From an uncultured bacterium (GTDB lineage: Bacteria; Gemmatimonadota; Gemmatimonadetes; Longimicrobiales; RSA9), in the NCBI GenBank assembly GCA_937889645.1, contig CALBZE010000151.1:1-8132 (forward strand): a stretch of 8,132 bases of DNA, written 5' to 3'. Below are positions 5,081 to 8,132 of the stretch, in pieces. Made by a program: the position numbers and the translations under genes. Under the pieces are notes generated by a model, which searched no databases, was not told where the DNA came from, and was given only the letters and a program-made list of their open reading frames with translations. Numbering within the stretch: the first letter of the stretch is position 1; the number at the start of each line of letters is the position of its first letter.

Positions 5081-6619
5081 ATGCAACGGCGTAACCGAGT
5101 GATCGGGCTGGCCGCGGCGCTCGTGCTCGCGGCGGAACTGACCGCGTCGACGTCGCTTTCGGCGGCGACGGCGCAAGACGTCGCCCGACAGGACACCGCG
5201 GAGGGCGCGCGGCGCGCGTTCGCGATCGTGCGCGAGCTCGAGCGGGTCGCGGCGGAGCGGGCGTTCTGGCCCGGCTTCGATCCGCTCTCCGTCCCGCTTG
5301 CGATCTATGCGGGCGGCCGGACGTACCTGTTCCGCCACCCGTCGCCGCCGGAGGGGTTCGCGCCGCTCGCGGGGGCGGAGCCGGCGACGTCGGTGTTCGA
5401 GGGTCGTCATCCGGCGATGATCGCGAACACGAGCATGGACATCGGCGGCGTCACGACGGCGACGCTGCTCGCGGACGATGGGTCCGCCGAGCCGCCCGAC
5501 GCCCGGGCTCTGGCCGCGGTCGCGGTCCACGAGGCGTTCCACGTCTTCCAGCGCCGGCGGCACCCGGGCTGGCGAGCGAACGAGGCGAACCTGCTGACCT
5601 ACCCGACGGACGACGCCGGGCTTCTCGCGCTGCGCCGGCGCGAGTCGGCCGCGCTGCGCCGGGCGCTCGCGGCGGCGGATGGGGCGGACGACGCCACGGC
5701 GGCGTGCTGGACGCGCCTGGCGCTCGAGGCGCGCCGGGAGCGGTTCGCCGCGATGGACTCGGCGTTCCCGGCCTACGAGCGGGGAACCGAGCTGAACGAG
5801 GGGCTCGCGGCGTACGTCGAGCTGCGCGCCGCCGGCCGCACGACGGTCGAGCTGCCGGAAGGGGAGTTCCCGCCCGCCGCGGTGCGCGTGCGCGCCTACA
5901 CGGTCGGTCCCGCGCTCGCGTTCCTGCTCGACCGGTTCCGCCCCGGGTGGCAGGCGGCGCTCGAGGAAAACGACGCGCAAACGCTCGACGAACTGCTCGG
6001 TGCCGCACTCGCTGCGCACGCACGCGAGCCGCGCACGGGCGACGTGCGCACGGGTGAGCCACGCACGGGTGAGCCGCGCACGGGCGACGCGCGCACGCTC
6101 GATGCGCGCGTACGCGAGGCGCGCCCGGGCGACACGGGACGCTGCGGCTTCGATTCGGGCGAGGCGGCGGAGATCGAGCGGGTCGCGAGGGACGACGTCG
6201 CCGCTCTGGTCGCGCGGCGCGCCGAGCGTCGCAAGGCTTTCGACGCACGGGACGGATGGCGCGTCGTCGTCGAGCCGGCGAGCGGGCAGCCGCTATGGCA
6301 ACGGGACTTCGACCCGATCAACCTGGAGCACGTGGACGGCGGGCTGCTCCATACCCGTTTCCTCCGCCTCGCCAACGATTCGGGCGAGTTGGAGGCGATC
6401 GACGGGGCGGGCGCGGACGTCGAGATGCTGACCGAGCCAGCCGGCCCGCACCCGCTCTTCGCCGGCATCGCACGGGTGACCGTCGCGGGCCTCACCCAAC
6501 GGCCGGAGGTGAGCGACGACGGCGGGCGCACCGTCATCCGCGCGCCGGGGTTCACGGCCAGCCTCCGGGACGCGGACGTGGAGGAGCGGGGGCGGGTGCT
6601 GGTGGTGCGGTTGAGGTGA
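5081..6619 (+). CDS. Exported putative zinc metallopeptidase with HExxH and NEG motifs
   Basis: The 512-residue product starts at ATG 5081 with a strong GGGAGGG (5068-5074) 6 nt upstream. Residues 1-32 form a signal peptide: RRNR, then a hydrophobic run ending near ATAQ. The helical middle domain holds VAVHEAFHVFQ with H150, E151 and H154, the classic HExxH zinc site. About 86 residues on, LNEGLAAYVE carries E240, the likely third ligand as in gluzincin peptidases. A Tyr-Glu pair (YERGTEL, 232-238) precedes it. Residues 316-350 are seven tandem pentapeptides of the (E/D)xRTG type, then a helical stretch and a strand-rich C-terminal domain (390-512) with WQRDFDPINLEHVDG and LLHTRFLRLAN. One Cys pair (209 and 355) is visible. 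Substrate and named family are not known to me; peptidase activity is inferred from the motifs only. It should act in the periplasm or outside the cell. Confidence 0.75.
   Translation: MQRRNRVIGLAAALVLAAELTASTSLSAATAQDVARQDTAEGARRAFAIVRELERVAAERAFWPGFDPLSVPLAIYAGGRTYLFRHPSPPEGFAPLAGAEPATSVFEGRHPAMIANTSMDIGGVTTATLLADDGSAEPPDARALAAVAVHEAFHVFQRRRHPGWRANEANLLTYPTDDAGLLALRRRESAALRRALAAADGADDATAACWTRLALEARRERFAAMDSAFPAYERGTELNEGLAAYVELRAAGRTTVELPEGEFPPAAVRVRAYTVGPALAFLLDRFRPGWQAALEENDAQTLDELLGAALAAHAREPRTGDVRTGEPRTGEPRTGDARTLDARVREARPGDTGRCGFDSGEAAEIERVARDDVAALVARRAERRKAFDARDGWRVVVEPASGQPLWQRDFDPINLEHVDGGLLHTRFLRLANDSGELEAIDGAGADVEMLTEPAGPHPLFAGIARVTVAGLTQRPEVSDDGGRTVIRAPGFTASLRDADVEERGRVLVVRLR
6026..6130 (+). 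repeat. In-frame 15-bp tandem repeat coding seven pentapeptides
   Basis: Seven consecutive 15-bp units encode EPRTG, DVRTG, EPRTG, EPRTG, DARTL, DARVR and EARPG. The first four to five are nearly identical in DNA and protein and the last ones have drifted. The unit length keeps the frame. The result is a charged, probably flexible linker between the peptidase domain and the C-terminal domain of the exported protein. Confidence 0.9.
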
Positions 6620-6624
6620 GGCGG

Positions 6625-6640
6625 CGCGGCGACCGCCGCG
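6625..6640. terminator. GC-only hairpin between convergent genes
   Basis: CGCGGC (6625-6630) and GCCGCG (6635-6640) form a perfect six-pair stem with a GACC loop, beginning 6 bp after the stop of the peptidase gene and about 60 bp before the stop of the convergent RCC1 gene. There is no T-run on either side, so it is at best a weak or Rho-assisted stop signal or an mRNA 3' end stabiliser. Confidence 0.35.
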
Positions 6641-6701
6641 GGGGCGTTGCCGGACCGTGCCACGCCGTCGAACCCCGCGGCCGCGCCGTAGGCCGGCGGG
6701 A

Positions 6702-7580
6702 TCAGCGCACCCGAATTCCACTCCACCCGCCCACGTCGCACTGGCCGAAGCGGCCGTCGCCTACGGCGAGGACGTTGCCGTCGGAGCGCAGGCCGAGGGT
6801 GTGGGCGCAGCCGGCGGCGATCGCGACGATGTCGCGCCACCCCGCCACGTCGCATTGGCCGAAGGCGTTCCACCCCGCCGCGACTACCGTCCCGTCCGCG
6901 CGGAGTCCGATGGTGTGGTGGCTCCCCGCGGCGATCGCCGTGATCTCGCGCCAGGCGTCCACGTCGCACTGGCCGTCCCTGTTCGAGCCGACCGCCGCCA
7001 CGGTGCCGTCGGCGCGTAGCCCCACGGTGTGGAGGTAGCCGGCGGAGACGGCCACCACGTCGCGCCAGCCGGTTGCCTCCAGCTGGCGGTAGCGGTTGTT
7101 TCCCACCGCGGTCACGGTGCCGTCCGCCCGGAGCCCGACGGTGTGCCAGTCGCCCGCCGCGACCGCAACGATCTCCCGCCAATCGTCGACGTCGCACTCG
7201 CCCTGGCCGTTCCGGCCCGCGGTCGCCACCGTCCCGTCCGCCCTGACTCCGACCGTGCGTCGCCAGCCCGCCGCAATGGCGACGACGTCGCTCCACCCGC
7301 CCACGTCGCACTGGCCGTGCTTGTTCCACCCCACGGCGACCACCGTCCCATCAGACCTGAGGCCGACGGTGTGGGAATTCCCCGTGTGGGCGTTGCCGGC
7401 CGCGATCGCGACGACGTCGCGCCAATCGTCGACGCGGCACTGGCCGTATCGGTCGTCGCCCACGGCCACGGCGGTGCCGTCGGTGCGGAGTGCGGCGGAG
7501 TGGCGATACCCCCCGGCGAGGGTGGGGCGAGGCGGCCGTGGGGTGCTCGGCGGCGTTCGTGTCGTCGACTCGTCGGTCAC
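6702..7580 (-). CDS. RCC1-like seven-repeat beta-propeller protein
   Basis: The 292-residue product is almost entirely seven tandem repeats of 37-43 residues (most exactly 38), from residue 22 to the C-terminus. The repeat consensus is AGxxHTVGLRADGTVxAVG followed by xNxxGQCDVxxWxDIVAIA, the short bacterial form of the RCC1 repeat (eukaryotic units are about 50). Seven units match one closed seven-bladed propeller. Such propellers usually act as binding platforms; no catalytic residues can be named. Repeat 2 has a five-residue duplication (GNAHT/GNSHT), and repeat 4 has RQLEATGW in place of GQCDVxGW. The first 21 residues (VTDESTTRTPPSTPRPPRPT and one more) are Thr/Pro-rich with no signal peptide, so it is likely cytoplasmic, unusual for a bacterial RCC1-like protein, many of which are exported. 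The start is GTG at 7580, chosen for the GGAGG 9 nt upstream. Convergent with the peptidase gene and divergent from arsR. Confidence 0.85.
   Translation of the reverse strand: MTDESTTRTPPSTPRPPRPTLAGGYRHSAALRTDGTAVAVGDDRYGQCRVDDWRDVVAIAAGNAHTGNSHTVGLRSDGTVVAVGWNKHGQCDVGGWSDVVAIAAGWRRTVGVRADGTVATAGRNGQGECDVDDWREIVAVAAGDWHTVGLRADGTVTAVGNNRYRQLEATGWRDVVAVSAGYLHTVGLRADGTVAAVGSNRDGQCDVDAWREITAIAAGSHHTIGLRADGTVVAAGWNAFGQCDVAGWRDIVAIAAGCAHTLGLRSDGNVLAVGDGRFGQCDVGGWSGIRVR
6705..7517 (-). repeat. 114-bp tandem repeats coding the RCC1 blades
   Basis: The coding DNA is itself repetitive: each blade is about 114 bp, and elements such as CCCACGTCGCACTGGCCG or close variants recur once per unit. The unit coding blade 2 is longer because of a 15-bp duplication at 7368-7397. 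Confidence 0.85.
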
Positions 7581-7711
7581 GGTTCGGAGCCTCCGGTAAA
7601 ATCGCGTCCGCGGCGTGCGATGCACCGTCCGTTCGTCGATCTCCCGCCCCACGATGCCCCATCCCCGGCGGTATTCGCAACGCCGCATCTCGGCCTTCCG
7701 TCTCCGCGCCC
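7581..7711. other. Divergent intergenic region between the RCC1 and ArsR genes
   Basis: No gene is supported here. It holds the ribosome site of the RCC1 gene and must hold its promoter, but no clear -35/-10 pair is visible on the minus strand. The frame is open on the minus strand across this stretch, but its translation is Arg-rich and has no motif. Confidence 0.55.
7590..7594 (-). promoter_or_regulatory. Ribosome binding site that sets the RCC1 gene start
   Basis: On the minus strand GGAGG lies 9 nt before GTG 7580. It is the only good Shine-Dalgarno in this 5' region. It excludes longer readings of the frame up to 7847, which would run through the arsR promoter and into arsR on the other strand. 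Confidence 0.75.
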
Positions 7712-7740
7712 TTGACATTTTCCCATATGGGAAGTAATAT
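7712..7740 (+). promoter_or_regulatory. Sigma70-type promoter of arsR, predicting a leaderless mRNA
   Basis: TTGACA (7712-7717, perfect consensus), a 17-nt spacer and TAATAT (7735-7740). The expected start point, about 7 nt past the -10 box, is A7747, the first base of the ATG of the ArsR gene. No Shine-Dalgarno could fit ahead of that ATG in such a transcript. The spacer holds a perfect palindrome, which implies repression by steric block of RNA polymerase. Confidence 0.82.
7720..7733. promoter_or_regulatory. Perfect 14-bp palindromic operator in the arsR promoter spacer
   Basis: TTCCCATATGGGAA is fully self-complementary and lies entirely between the -35 and -10 boxes. ArsR-family dimers bind such sites at their own promoters, so autorepression is the natural reading. 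A bound repressor would cover both promoter boxes and might also influence the divergent RCC1 gene, whose start is about 140 bp away. Confidence 0.75.
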
Positions 7741-7746
7741 CGGCGC

Positions 7747-8097
7747 ATGGCACGCGCGGCGACGAATTCGGACGTGTTCAACGCGATCGCGGAGCCGCAG
7801 CGGCGGCGGATCCTGACGCTGCTGCGGGACGGCGAGCGTGCGGCCACCGAGATCGCCGAGACGCTGGGGCTCGCGGCGTCCGGGGCGTCGAAGCACCTGC
7901 GGGTCCTGCGGGACGTCGGGCTCGTGCGCGTGCGGGAGGAGGGGCGGCAGCGGTACTACGCCCTCGACGCGGCGGGGCTGCGCGAGGTGCACGAGTGGAC
8001 CGGCGGCTTCGAGCGGTTCTGGAGCGAGAGCTTCGATCGCCTCGAGGCGTACGTAAAGGAACTCCAACGAGAGGAGGAGAACGATGCGAACGGATGA
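7747..8097 (+). CDS. ArsR-family winged-helix transcriptional repressor
   Basis: The 116-residue product is a compact winged helix-turn-helix. FNAIAEPQRRRILTLL at 11-26 is the typical first helices, ATEIAETLGLAASGASKHLRVL at 33-54 is the helix-turn-helix with the recognition helix at SGASKHLRVL, and GLVRVREEGRQRYYAL at 58-73 is the wing. The C-terminal helix (about 80-110) ending in EEEN should dimerise. There is no Cys in the protein, so the classical metal-sensing sites of ArsR/SmtB are absent. It resembles the non-metal group that is commonly paired with an SRPBCC gene. The ligand, if any, is unknown. The ATG at 7747 coincides with the predicted transcription start. The next gene overlaps its last 14 bp. 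No gene symbol is given because many unrelated members share this fold. Confidence 0.92.
   Translation: MARAATNSDVFNAIAEPQRRRILTLLRDGERAATEIAETLGLAASGASKHLRVLRDVGLVRVREEGRQRYYALDAAGLREVHEWTGGFERFWSESFDRLEAYVKELQREEENDANG
8072..8077 (+). promoter_or_regulatory. Strong Shine-Dalgarno inside the end of arsR
   Basis: AGGAGG lies 6 nt before ATG 8084, within the Glu codons at the end of the ArsR protein. It supports 8084 as a true start, independent of or coupled to arsR translation. The contrast with the leaderless first gene suggests that the two cistrons may be initiated by different modes. Confidence 0.75.
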
Positions 8098-8132
8098 GGC
8101 GGTCGAGCGGGACGAGGATCGTCAGATCGTGA
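8084..8132 (+). CDS. 5' end of a gene co-transcribed with arsR (probably SRPBCC/AHSA1 family)
   Basis: Only 16 codons are in the window (MRTDEAVERDEDRQIV), running off the right edge. The frame differs from that of arsR and overlaps it by 14 bp. In known ArsR-SRPBCC pairs, the second gene begins just like this, with a short charged N-terminus before a first strand, and encodes an AHSA1-type START-fold protein. The start is well supported by its ribosome site; the product name is inference from gene order and a 16-residue prefix. Confidence 0.6.
   Translation, partial: MRTDEAVERDEDRQIV

Noticed and set aside
4220..6019. 599-residue open frame on the minus strand
   Set aside because: Arg-rich shadow frame opposite the RibD-C and peptidase genes, which have clear family motifs; typical of high-GC DNA.
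6037..6133. GGGCGAC copies at 45-bp spacing in the peptidase gene as members of the 147-322 family
   Set aside because: They arise from Thr-Gly-Asp and Pro-Gly-Asp codons of the 15-bp repeat, so the shared 7-mer is probably coincidence in GC-rich DNA.
5896..7329. 477-residue minus-strand frame spanning the peptidase and RCC1 regions
   Set aside because: It runs antisense to the peptidase gene and out of frame with the RCC1 repeats; Arg/Gly/Ser-rich with no motif.
7581..7847. N-terminal extension of the RCC1 protein to 7847
   Set aside because: It would cross the arsR promoter and part of arsR. The added residues have no motif, while GTG 7580 has a proper GGAGG upstream.
1..8132. Insertion sequence or prophage
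   Set aside because: No transposase, integrase or phage motif was seen on either strand, and no target-site duplications flank any gene.

Overview
This is a very GC-rich bacterial window (G+C obviously near 70 percent, with strong G/C third-position bias in every gene). It carries seven protein-coding genes that can be supported, plus the first codons of an eighth. The base composition, the ArsR-SRPBCC pair, the RCC1-type propeller and the G-rich heptamer repeats between genes suggest a soil-type high-GC lineage. Gemmatimonadota is my best guess, with Actinomycetota or Myxococcota as alternatives. No rRNA, tRNA or phylogenetic marker is present, so this is inference only.

Layout. Positions 1-346 are non-coding, G-rich and dominated by a 24-unit array of GGGCGAC heptamers and GGGGCGAC octamers. 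A minus-strand DUF4287-SRPBCC (AHSA1-like) gene follows (353-949), with a good sigma70-type promoter at 982-1009. After about 300 bp of non-coding sequence comes a minus-strand lipoprotein of the Leu/Ile/Val-type substrate-binding family (1270-2463). A 519-bp non-coding stretch (2464-2982) holds a second G-rich heptamer array, a 9-bp triplet repeat, an AT-richer island and an inverted copy of the heptamer sequence. Next is a minus-strand Cys/Met-metabolism PLP enzyme (2983-4104). A divergent 349-bp non-coding region separates it from a plus-strand pair: a RibD-C/dihydrofolate-reductase-fold protein (4454-5038) and an exported putative zinc peptidase with HExxH and NEG motifs (5081-6619). Convergent to that pair is a minus-strand seven-repeat RCC1-like propeller (6702-7580). 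Finally a divergent plus-strand unit starts with an ArsR-family repressor (7747-8097). Its TTGACA/TAATAT promoter holds a perfect 14-bp palindrome and predicts a leaderless mRNA. The unit runs with a 14-bp overlap into the start of another gene, probably an SRPBCC protein.

How the genes relate. Two transcription units are convincing: the RibD-C/peptidase pair (41-bp gap, shared strand) and the ArsR/downstream pair (overlapping, strong Shine-Dalgarno inside the arsR end). The other genes look like single-gene units with no obvious shared pathway. The substrate-binding protein has no permease or ATPase partner here, and the PLP enzyme has no partner gene.

The most distinctive property is the density of tandem repeats. 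Units of 7/8, 7/14, 9, 14, 15 and 114 bp occur within 8 kb. The first four lie between genes or across a stop codon, and the last two are inside genes, where they build a pentapeptide linker and a beta-propeller. I found no transposase, CRISPR array, tRNA or convincing riboswitch.
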